Positions 44,051 through 52,067 of a stretch of 64,000 nt of DNA are shown in pieces. The stretch is from the NCBI GenBank assembly GCA_002409625.1, contig DHNY01000001.1, positions 1-64,000 of the forward strand, written 5' to 3'. Origin of the DNA: Anaerolineaceae bacterium UBA5404 (GTDB lineage Bacteria; Chloroflexota; Anaerolineae; Anaerolineales; Anaerolineaceae). The notes beneath the pieces are model-generated. The model ran no database searches and was not told the DNA's origin. It saw only the letters and a list, made by a program, of their open reading frames with translations. Numbering within the stretch: the stretch's first letter is position 1; each line of letters starts with the position of its first letter. Position numbers and translations under genes: made by a program.

Positions 44051-45051
44051 GGGTTTTGATCCTTTTGACTTGTTTGAGTGGCAGATTTTTCAAGGCTGGT
44101 TTGGTCCGTTGTTTGGGATTGCTCTTCAACGATGGAGACGAACACGTCTTCCATTGTTTTGCGGGCGCTGCGCAAAATTTGCAGGTCTAATTTTTGTTGT
44201 TTTATTTTGCGTTCGAGCACCCGGCGCACTTGCCTTTCCTTATCTTCGGCGACGCTAAGGCGCAGGCGATCACCCACCGGGTTCCAGCTAAGGATATCCT
44301 CGGTTTGGGCAACCACTTCGCGCATTTGTTTGCGAGGTTTTGCCTTGAGCTCAATGATGCTAAAGGGAAGCGCGTGAGTTAGTGCCTCTGGACTGCCCTC
44401 TTTGAGGATCTGCCCATCATAAAGAATGCCAACCATCGAGCAGCGTTCTGCTTCATCCATATAAGGGGTTGAAACCAACACGGTTACGCCATCTTTGACG
44501 ATGGTGCTAAGCAGTGCCCAAAACTCAGCACGACTGACCGGGTCAACACCGGTGGTGGGTTCGTCCAGGATGAGCACACGCGGATTGTGCACCATGGCGC
44601 ACGAAAGAGCCAGTTTCTTTTTCATGCCGCCCGAAAGCTTGCCCGCGGCACGTTGACGAAAATGGCTGAGGTTGGTCAGTTCCAACATCTTATCAATGCG
44701 TTCTTGTTTGTCTTGTTTTGCTACGCCTTGGATGTCTGCAAAGAAGTTGAGGTTTTCATTGAGGCTCAAATCTGGGTATTGGCTGAACTCCTGAGGCATA
44801 TAACCGATCACTTTGCGAATTTCTTCAGCTTTGCGTTTGGTATCAAAACCCAAAACGCTGGCTTTGCCACTGCTTTGCGGTAAAACACTGGCAAGAATGC
44901 GCAGGAGCGTGGTTTTGCCTGCCCCATCTGGTCCAATAATGCCATAAAGGCTCCCTTCAGGAACGCTTAAGTTAATAGCATGGATGGCTTTCTTTTTCTT
45001 TTGCCCAGGATAGCGTTTGCTGAGGTCCTGGGTGGTGATGGCCTGGTTCAT
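44047..45051 (-). CDS. ABC transporter ATPase (first)
   Basis: A 334-residue ATPase with Walker A GPDGAGKTTL, signature LSGGMKKKLALS and Walker B VLILDEPTTGVD. The H-loop histidine is replaced: the segment reads VSTPYMDEAE, where family members have STHYMDEAE-type sequence. It is first in the operon, with GAGGA upstream of the ATG. The operon looks like a split YbhF-YbhS-YbhG type multidrug exporter. Confidence 0.87.
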   Translation of the reverse strand: MNQAITTQDLSKRYPGQKKKKAIHAINLSVPEGSLYGIIGPDGAGKTTLLRILASVLPQSSGKASVLGFDTKRKAEEIRKVIGYMPQEFSQYPDLSLNENLNFFADIQGVAKQDKQERIDKMLELTNLSHFRQRAAGKLSGGMKKKLALSCAMVHNPRVLILDEPTTGVDPVSRAEFWALLSTIVKDGVTVLVSTPYMDEAERCSMVGILYDGQILKEGSPEALTHALPFSIIELKAKPRKQMREVVAQTEDILSWNPVGDRLRLSVAEDKERQVRRVLERKIKQQKLDLQILRSARKTMEDVFVSIVEEQSQTTDQTSLEKSATQTSQKDQNP

Positions 45052-45140
45052 TTCATGTCCTCACTATTAAGGATAAGTAAAAAGCAAATAATTTACAGGT
45101 GTAAGCCCGCTAAAAAAGGCGTGACAGATGTCATCAACAT

Positions 45141-45158
45141 ATATACCGCTCGGTATAT
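45141..45158. promoter_or_regulatory. TetR-type operator upstream of the exporter operon
   Basis: ATATACCG-CT-CGGTATAT is a perfect 8-bp inverted repeat with a 2-bp centre, 90 bp upstream of the first ATPase. No TetR-family gene is found in the window. Confidence 0.6.
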
Positions 45159-45930
45159 TTCTGGTTACTAAAGTAAAACCAGGAAATAATAGGATCACCT
45201 ATACGTGTGTAAGCGCTTTGTTTATTGAAAAATGAGTGCGGTTAGGTTCATTGAAGGGAATTATGCCCTTATGGAGTACAGTAAGGGCTGGGATGAGTAT
45301 AAGGTGTGGGTAATTTTCTTGAATCCAATAAGGGTCTTGGCAAAAATAGTAACCTTGGGTTTAGTCACTATTTGAGCAGTCTGTAATTATTTTATGACCT
45401 TAGTAGTGTAAAACGATTGCAAAACTTGTTGAAAATATTTCAGCAAAAAGTTAAATCATCACCCCTTATCGACCAAGGTTTGCAATGGAAGATCAATACT
45501 AGCTTATACCGTTACAAAATCAATTATTGTTGAAAAAACATAGAGCACTGATGACTTTTATAAATGCTTTGTTTTTTAAAGTCTGGCTTGAATAAGCCAA
45601 TTCATCCCCTTTGAACTTTTGCTGATGTTTTTAGGATAAGTCCAAGGTTAGCCATATTGAGAAATCTTTAATCATTCCAACGCCATTCAATTTTGAGTTG
45701 TTTGAATTGCTTTCCCGGTAGTTAATATCTCGTTTTGGCGTGTTTTGCGTGACTTATCAAGCTTTGAAAAATAATGTTTATAAGATCCTAGCAGGATTAC
45801 TCAAGATTTTGAGATGAATTGAAACAGATTTTCCTTTAATAAGTAAAGCCAGAAATAATGCAACTTGGTTATTTTGTCATTTTGAGACTCATATAATACT
45901 TATCAAATCCTTACCCTGTGTTAGCCCACT
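45159..45930. other. AT-rich gene-free stretch before the array
   Basis: No credible coding frame on either strand. A 20-bp sequence at 45171-45190 (AAGTAAAACCAGGAAATAAT) recurs with two differences at 45841-45859. The iteron-like word at 45876-45890 lies at its right end. Confidence 0.5.
45876..45890 (+). repeat. Single copy of the initiator-gene iteron
   Basis: GTCATTTTGAGACTC is identical to the first 15 bp of the repeat at 53539 inside the initiator-like gene, 7.6 kb away. Confidence 0.6.
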
Positions 45931-47912
45931 CCAAGTGGATACGCGCATTAATGATTAGTAAAGATCACACCATTCTATTTGAAACCACGACAAATAGTTA
46001 CTCCATATAATAGTTCATTCCCTGATTTTTTCTTTCCGCCATCTACCAAGTGGCTACGCGCATTAATAAGTGTGGGTTTCACATTTCCGGTCCCATTCTC
46101 AAACATTCCCAGGAGGCTTCATCAATGATTAGCTTTTTTTCGATAAACTTAGTACTTAGCATACAAATCAGTTACTTAACTTCAAACCAACAAACACCCC
46201 CACCATTCCTCTTTCCTTCACCTATTAAGTGGCTACGCGCATTATTTCGATGTGCCTGGGAGTTTTACCCGACTTTGATGCGATCGCAAAATGTGCAAGA
46301 TTGGATGCTAGTCTCAAACACACCCAATCATGATTCATTCCCTATCTTTTTTCATAAAATAAGAGACTATGCGCATTATTGATTAGTAAAAAACCAGGCT
46401 TTTTATTAGAAACTTTAGTGACCAATTCCTCCAAGTAATGGCCCATTCCCTATCTTTTTTTTCTTTCCGGCATCTACCAAGTCGCTATGCGCATTATTGA
46501 GTGCAGCGTTCTTTTATAAATCCGGCACAGATCCAAAATACTAGGTTCAACCAATCTTAAACCCACTCCAACTTTGCAAACCTATCATGCTTTAAACTTT
46601 ACAGGCTTAGATTCCCCATATTTTCCATTTTTCACTATCTACTAAGTGGCTACGCGCATTAATAGAGGTTAAACTTCAAATATGCTGTGCTGGCATCGCA
46701 CTATATAATCCTTACTTTGCACCATACCCTCTTCCTTTTGTCTTTTCCATCACTTACTAAGTGGCTATGCGCATTAATGGGCGTCGGTTTCTCCTTTCCG
46801 GTTCCATTCTAAAATATTTCCAGGGGGTTTCATAAATGATTAGCTCTATCCCGATAAACTTAGTGCTTAGCATACAAATCAGTTACTTAACTTCAAACCA
46901 ACAAATACCTCCACCGTTCCTCTTTTCCACTACTTGCCAAGTGGCTACGCGCATTAATAGAGGTTAAACGCTAAGTCCGATTTGACAACATCGAACTTTG
47001 TCACCATTATGACTGTACTTTCCCGGGTCTATTGCTCTTTTTCACTACTTACCAAGTGGCTATGCGCATTAGTGGGCTTGATACTAAACATTATTATTGT
47101 TTGGCTGAAAACGAAACGTCTTTTACATAGCTTAAACTCTTTTTACCTTTTTTACACATCCATTAAGCGGCTACGCGCATTAATAGAGGTTGAACGTCAA
47201 GGCATCTTTACCAGCATCGTACTTTATAACCCTTATTTTGCACCACTCTCTCCTCTTTTCCTCTTTTCTATCACCTATTAATTGGCTATGCGCATTATTA
47301 GCGGGGATGATCTGACTTTTTCTTTTGCAAGCATGGCATGTAATAATCTCTTACCATGGACTATTCTCCATCTTTTTTCTTCTTTCCCATCTACCAAATG
47401 GCTATGCGCATTAATAAGTGTGGGTTTCTCCTTTCCGGTTCCATAATCAAACATTTACAGGTGGTTTCATCATTGATTAGCCTTTCCCAATAAACTTGGT
47501 ACCAGTCTCCTAATAAGTTGGCTTACTTTAAACCAACAAACACCCCCACCATTCCTCTTTTCCTCACCTACTAAGTGGCTACGCGCATTAATAGAGGTTA
47601 AACTTCAAATATGCTGTGCTGGCATCGCACTATATAATCCTTACTTTGCACCATACCCTCTTCCTTTATTCTTTTCCATCACTTACTAAGTGGCTATGCG
47701 CATTAATATTGGTGATAATCTGACTTTTTCTTTAGCAAACATGGCAAGTAATGATCTCTTATCATGGACTATTCTCCATCTTTTTTCTATCTTTCCCATC
47801 TACCAAGTGGCTACGCGCATTAATGGGTGCGGTGGCAGGCGCTGATTTTTTGTTGTAAACCAGCGCAATTGAGGATGACCATATTGTTTTTGTGATGTCT
47901 ACGCGCATTACT
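45931..47912. repeat. Array of 16 spaced repeats, core GTGGCTAYGCGCATTAAT
   Basis: The core word GCGCATTA starts at 45943, 46058, 46237, 46371, 46489, 46654, 46769, 46949, 47064, 47175, 47290, 47406, 47583, 47698, 47815 and 47903. The intervals are mostly 115-118 or 177-180 bp, close to 11 and 17 helical turns. Each copy is preceded by a pyrimidine-rich tract and by CTACCAA/CTACTAA-like bases. The spacers fall into families that recur, such as 46664-46753 with 47593-47680. Two open frames here (46050-46382, 46982-47281) look random. The region is AT-rich relative to its flanks. Confidence 0.8.
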
Positions 47913-48379
47913 GGCGGTGTGGGGCTGGAACCGTTTTTGCTTTTAGCCTTTGTTAGACGCTTGGGAGGTGAGGAAAGATAGCTTCCTGGAAGTGTGCACA
48001 TGGGCACAGACACAATCAGGCTGTTAGCTTTGCCATCAGCTTAGCTCCATTGGGAATTAGAGCAGAGGGAAGAATGTGCTGATTCCATTCCCGCTCCAAA
48101 TCCAAATCCAAATCGTTTTGTTCATGTTTAGCCCGTTTTGTGAGAATTAACCAGACTTAGCACTGAGATTTTTAAAGGTTGTTGGCTACTACATCCAATT
48201 GCGTTTTAGCCTGCAATAACTTAAACCGCTGCGCTTGAAATGGTTTAGCAGTGGTGCGAGAAACAGGAGTCCATCAAAACCAGACAACCATTTAAACAAC
48301 ATAAAAGTTGCTTCGATTACAAGCCAACATATGTGGAAATCAACGTTCAGGGGATATTTTACGGGAAGACTGGCGCCAT
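47913..48379. other. Gene-free gap between array and grpB-like gene
   Basis: 467 bp with no credible gene. It contains the palindrome copy at 47993-48008 and the tandem short repeat CAAATC near 48096-48112. Confidence 0.45.
47993..48008. promoter_or_regulatory. Candidate partition site, one mismatch
   Basis: TGTGCACATGGGCACA differs at one base from the perfect palindrome at 50112 and 52295. Confidence 0.45.
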
Positions 48380-48904
48380 TTAGCGCCTTTTAAAGGTTTC
48401 CAGAGCCTTTGCCTCATGCAGCTTGATAAAAGCGTCTTTGCCATCAGAATAGGACATGATGTCATCTGGAAATTGTTTTGCCAATTTTTGTTTCAATGCG
48501 GCGTATTCAGCCACAATATCCGGGTGAGAGCGCAAATAATCACGGAATGCCAGGTGCCGATTGATGCCAATCAGGTTATCTTGCCCAAAAATATGCAGGT
48601 GATGGCTGCGGTGATAAACGCCTCCCTTACGGAAGTAGCGCCTTCCGGGAATGCCGTTTTCGCCCATGGGCTCATAGCCAATCGCTTCAAATTGGGGGTT
48701 TAATCCGTCCACCAGGGCAACATCACGCACAATTGGCAACATATCAATCACCGGTTTTGCGGCTAATCCAGGCACAGAGGTGCTGCCAATATGGTGAATT
48801 TCGATCAACAGATCGCCCAAAACAGACCTGATTTTTTCAGCTTCTTGCTCAAACAGGTCTTGCCACTGAGGGTCATAGGGAACAACAACAATATTTCGCA
48901 TCAT
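48380..48904 (-). CDS. GrpB/UPF0157 nucleotidyltransferase-fold protein
   Basis: A 174-residue protein of the GrpB family, with the nucleotidyltransferase-like signature HHIGSTSVPGLAAKPVIDML (residues 37-56). Enzymatic role is not established for the family. A TATAAT box (48918-48913) ends 8 bases before the first ATG and there is no Shine-Dalgarno, so the mRNA is probably leaderless. The gene follows parB on the same strand, 37 bp away, but has its own promoter. Confidence 0.8.
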   Translation of the reverse strand: MMRNIVVVPYDPQWQDLFEQEAEKIRSVLGDLLIEIHHIGSTSVPGLAAKPVIDMLPIVRDVALVDGLNPQFEAIGYEPMGENGIPGRRYFRKGGVYHRSHHLHIFGQDNLIGINRHLAFRDYLRSHPDIVAEYAALKQKLAKQFPDDIMSYSDGKDAFIKLHEAKALETFKRR

Positions 48905-48941
48905 TTGAATTAATTATACAGTATTCTGGAAAGCGCAAGTT

Positions 48942-50081
48942 TTAGCGCATGCTTTCAAAGCGCTGTTTCATCGCTGCGGTGAGCGTTTCCATGCGGTTCA
49001 AAAGCACTTTTGCCTCAGCTTTATCGGTATCTCCCAGGATCGCATCGGCGACCGGGCCGATTTTGTCATCATGCGGCAGCTCATCCAGTCCCAACAAAAC
49101 CCTGCGTAGGCTTCTCGCCGATTTTGTCACCGGGTCAGCTGGCATGCGAGGCTCGCGTTTTTGTCCGGTGCCTGCCGCGCGGTCTAAAAAGGCTTGCACA
49201 TCCTGGTAGGTGCGCCCTTCGTGGGCGGCATAAAAGGCAACTGCATCTGACCATAAGCTACGTTCATGCGCCATAATTTCGCGCAATACCCTTTCTGGCA
49301 TCTCTGAGCGGTCTGCAATCTCTAAATCAGCCTGTTCAAGCTCAAAAAACTTCATCAAGCGACCAAAATAGGTTCGCTCCATTTGCAAAGTGCGCCGGAG
49401 CAATTCACGCGTTTCATCGCTTAGGCGCAGATCCGCAATTTGCCTGAAATAAGCCAACTCATCCTGCCCCACTTCTGGCGAGATGCCATTCTCTTCCAGC
49501 ACCAATCGGGCAGCCGCACGGGCTTTTCCAACCGGCGTAAGCGCTTTATACGCCATGTTTTCGGCGATTTGCTTCTCAAGGGTTGGTTGATTATCGATGA
49601 GCGCCAAAACAAAAGGCTCGCCCTCAAAACCGTCTCTTACCGCTTTGATTGCCGTTGCCCAAAATCGGCGTTCGCCGGTAAGCATGTGAAAAATATCCCG
49701 TCCATCATGGCTGATGACTTGCCCGGTGACCGGTTTGATCTGACCGGTATCATGAAGGGAGTCCCCTAAATCAATGAGTTCATCGAGTTCGCGCTTAATT
49801 AGCCGATCGTTTTCTGCTAATTTAAGCCACTTTTGCACGGTAATCTGCCAGGTGCTGCGTCGGTTATAAAATGGCTCACGAAGCTCAAAAGGCAACAAAA
49901 GACGCGACTGGAAGCGGTCTGGCTGAATCATGCTCAATGGCACGCGGTAAACGCTTTGGCGATGGTTGACCATTTTTGGCGCATCTTCGTCAAAAGCTGA
50001 GGGTTCAGCCGCACTGGCATCGAATGCCTCAGAAGTCATACCAATCAAATTGCTGAAACTTTTCTTCTCATCTTTAGCCAT
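48942..50081 (-). CDS. parB: ParB-like partition protein
   Basis: A 379-residue ParB/RepB-type protein. The N-terminal CTP-binding domain shows RVPLSMIQPDRFQSRL and the GERR motif (MLTGERRFWAT), followed by IAENMAYKALTPVGKARA in the position of the ENxxR box. A helix-turn-helix region lies around LLRRTLQMERTYFGRLM. The N-terminal 45 residues are divergent and acidic, and about 60 residues in the centre are an insertion compared with Spo0J. ATG 50081 is preceded by AAAGGAC. It lies 60 bp after parA; the perfect palindrome 50112-50127 sits in this gap. Confidence 0.8.
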   Translation of the reverse strand: MAKDEKKSFSNLIGMTSEAFDASAAEPSAFDEDAPKMVNHRQSVYRVPLSMIQPDRFQSRLLLPFELREPFYNRRSTWQITVQKWLKLAENDRLIKRELDELIDLGDSLHDTGQIKPVTGQVISHDGRDIFHMLTGERRFWATAIKAVRDGFEGEPFVLALIDNQPTLEKQIAENMAYKALTPVGKARAAARLVLEENGISPEVGQDELAYFRQIADLRLSDETRELLRRTLQMERTYFGRLMKFFELEQADLEIADRSEMPERVLREIMAHERSLWSDAVAFYAAHEGRTYQDVQAFLDRAAGTGQKREPRMPADPVTKSARSLRRVLLGLDELPHDDKIGPVADAILGDTDKAEAKVLLNRMETLTAAMKQRFESMR

Positions 50082-50111
50082 TGTTTTGTCCTTTTGTATC
50101 ACAATTCAAAC

Positions 50112-50127
50112 TGTGCCCATGGGCACA
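50112..50127. promoter_or_regulatory. Candidate ParB-binding palindrome (parA-parB gap)
   Basis: TGTGCCCATGGGCACA is a perfect 16-bp palindrome 31 bp before the parB ATG. The same 16 bases recur at 52295-52310. Confidence 0.6.
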
Positions 50128-50141
50128 CAACTGTCTGCAGC

Positions 50142-50972
50142 TTAGGCGTCCCCTAATTTTCCAACCACCGCATCGACCAGATTGGAAAAACAGCGGTAGG
50201 ACTGCGAACTTTCTGGCGCCCATGAAAAAACGTCATAACCTGCCGTTGTTGCCGCGGAAATTTCTGCCAGGTCTTTGATGTAAGGCAGCAGCAAATGACC
50301 ATAAAGCTTTTCTAAATCGCCAATCACGTCCTGTGCCTGACGGCGCACCATGCGGAAACGCGATGGAATGATGCCCAGCACTTGCAAATCTGGATTGGTG
50401 GTGGAACGCACGTTTTCGACCATGCGCAAAATGTCAGCCAAACCAATCAGGCTCAAGCCGTCCGGTTCAATAGGAATAAGCACATGGCTGCTTGCCACCA
50501 ATGAGTTCATTGGCGACATACCCGCGGATGGCGGATTATCAATGATGATATGCGCGTAATCGTTGACGATGGGTTCCAGGAAGTAGGTCAATTGAAAGGC
50601 AGCTTCGTCGCGCATTTTGAGTTGGGCTTCCAAGCCTTCCATGGCGCTTTTATTGGTCTTAAAGATCTTGACTTTATCTTCGCGTTTGCGGGGAATAAGC
50701 GAGTCAATTATCAATGAATCGGTAGCCCCATAGCCATTTGCCAAGGCGTTGGGTAAATTGTTTTCAGCTGTGATCACGGGCACAAATGTCTGATCAAAAC
50801 CGCCACCCATGGCTGTGATGGTTGCACTGAGTTGATCATCCATATCGATGAGCAAAACGGGTTTGCGGTCAGGCTTGCGTGACTCGCGGGTGGCAAGCCC
50901 AGCAGCCAAATTGATGCTGATGGTGGACTTCCCCACGCCGCCTTTTCGGTTGATCAAAGAGATGATTGCCAT
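50142..50972 (-). CDS. parA: ParA-family partition ATPase
   Basis: A 276-residue deviant Walker ATPase. The Walker A motif is RKGGVGKST (residues 9-17) and the Walker A' acidic strand reads VLLIDMDDQ. The switch II region is IIIDNPPSAG, where an Asn replaces the second Asp of the usual DxxP context (IDxPP). It lacks an N-terminal DNA-binding extension, so it resembles chromosomal or type Ib ParA. Start has GAGGAAG upstream. Divergent from the NTPase at 51166, with an inverted repeat in the gap. Confidence 0.88.
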   Translation of the reverse strand: MAIISLINRKGGVGKSTISINLAAGLATRESRKPDRKPVLLIDMDDQLSATITAMGGGFDQTFVPVITAENNLPNALANGYGATDSLIIDSLIPRKREDKVKIFKTNKSAMEGLEAQLKMRDEAAFQLTYFLEPIVNDYAHIIIDNPPSAGMSPMNSLVASSHVLIPIEPDGLSLIGLADILRMVENVRSTTNPDLQVLGIIPSRFRMVRRQAQDVIGDLEKLYGHLLLPYIKDLAEISAATTAGYDVFSWAPESSQSYRCFSNLVDAVVGKLGDA

Positions 50973-51011
50973 AGCGCTTCCTCAAATTCTGTTGATAATT
51001 GATTGATTTTC

Positions 51012-51035
51012 ATTTTACCTTAGTTTTGGTAAAAT
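51012..51035. promoter_or_regulatory. Inverted repeat in the parA/NTPase divergent promoter
   Basis: ATTTTACC (51012-51019) and GGTAAAAT (51028-51035) pair perfectly across an 8-bp spacer. Operator-like position, 40 bp upstream of parA. Confidence 0.5.
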
Positions 51036-51165
51036 ACAAGTCAAAGACTACTTATGAATCATTTATTTGTCTCACTTGTCTAAACTGATGACTTTTATTT
51101 AAGTACTTGACTTAACTCTTTCGCAATGCTAAGCTATTATCAAGATTTTAGCAGAAGGTGATTCT

Positions 51166-51972
51166 ATGATAACTAGCAAAGACCTCTTGGATGTCAAACT
51201 GCTCGAGCACCCTTTTATTCGCTATGCAGACACGCGCTTTTTTTACCCCGGCTTAAGTGAGCAACGCAAAGTTCTTGAAGTCGCTTATGACTTTATAGCA
51301 GACCAAAAAGACCCCTCCAAAAACCTGGGCGTGATTGCCGGGCCCAGTGGCGGCGGTAAGAGCATCCTGGCGATGAAGCTTGCCCAAACCCAGTTCCGCT
51401 TTGAAGGTCAAGGTGAACTGTTGGGCTTATACATGAACACAAACGCGCTCACTGAGCCACGCCACTTTTTGATGGCGATTGTGGACTTGCTTGGTTTGCG
51501 GGGTTCACGCTCAAACGCGGATCGGATCGATAGCATCCTGGACTATCTCAAAAACGCTTCTGAACAGCTTTTGCTTGTACTGGATGGTCCCCCTGTTGAC
51601 CTGGAATACATGGACCAACTTTTGAGCTGGTCGATTGAAAACAACAAGAAAATCAAGACCCTCATCTTCTTGCAGGATCTCAACAAAACGACCAGTAATA
51701 TTGGCAGTCTCAACCAATATCTTGGACTGTATTTTCCGTTTAGAAACGCCAGTTACACTGAAATCGCGGCGATGTTATTCGCCCGTATGCAAGCCGCCGG
51801 ACACCCAAATCCGCTAGACTTATTGCCTGAGACCAAACTTTATGAGATTGCAGAAAGCTCACGAAATTCGCTTTCTGAAGCTTTGCGCCTGGCATCAATT
51901 GCGCTTGAAGATGCCATTTCAGCCCAAAAAGGGTCGCCAATGTTAAAGAAACTTCCACTTTTTGGCAAATAG
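51166..51972 (+). CDS. AAA-type ATPase of the replication/partition module
   Basis: A 268-residue P-loop NTPase. Walker A is GPSGGGKS (residues 59-66) and Walker B LLLVLDGPP. The layout resembles ExeA/TniB/ORC-like ATPases that work with DNA-binding partners. No DNA-binding domain is obvious, and there is no membrane segment. GAAGGTG precedes the ATG. It lies between the divergent parA and the initiator-like gene (95 bp downstream, same strand). A helicase-loader or target-selection role is possible but unproven. Confidence 0.65.
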   Translation: MITSKDLLDVKLLEHPFIRYADTRFFYPGLSEQRKVLEVAYDFIADQKDPSKNLGVIAGPSGGGKSILAMKLAQTQFRFEGQGELLGLYMNTNALTEPRHFLMAIVDLLGLRGSRSNADRIDSILDYLKNASEQLLLVLDGPPVDLEYMDQLLSWSIENNKKIKTLIFLQDLNKTTSNIGSLNQYLGLYFPFRNASYTEIAAMLFARMQAAGHPNPLDLLPETKLYEIAESSRNSLSEALRLASIALEDAISAQKGSPMLKKLPLFGK

Positions 51973-51974
51973 GG

Positions 51975-51997
51975 GTGTCAATTTCCACTTTTGACAC
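51975..51997. promoter_or_regulatory. Inverted repeat at the initiator-gene promoter
   Basis: GTGTCAA (51975-51981) and TTGACAC (51991-51997) across 9 bp. The second arm is also a consensus -35 (TTGACA) with TATTTT 17 bp later; a TATAAT lies at 52021-52026. This looks like autorepression by a DNA-binding protein. Confidence 0.45.
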
Positions 51998-52067
51998 TAG
52001 CATTAACAGAACATATTTTCTATAATAAAGGCAAACATAAAGGAGCCAGGCAAGAATAGAGAATAAG

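Noticed and set aside
46050..46382. Open frame inside the array (also 46982-47281)
   Set aside because: It runs across repeat copies, has no ribosome site and a composition unlike the real genes; it results from AT-rich repeats.
45931..47912. CRISPR array
   Set aside because: Spacers are 90-155 bp, related to one another, and the repeat edges are variable; no cas gene is present.
45931..47912. Integron cassette array
   Set aside because: No GTTRRRY core sites, no cassette genes, and no integron integrase nearby; the tyrosine recombinase is 35 kb away.
47762..48013. Minus-strand 83-codon frame MSVPMCTL...
   Set aside because: It overlaps the last two array copies and the palindrome, and has no ribosome site or similarity.
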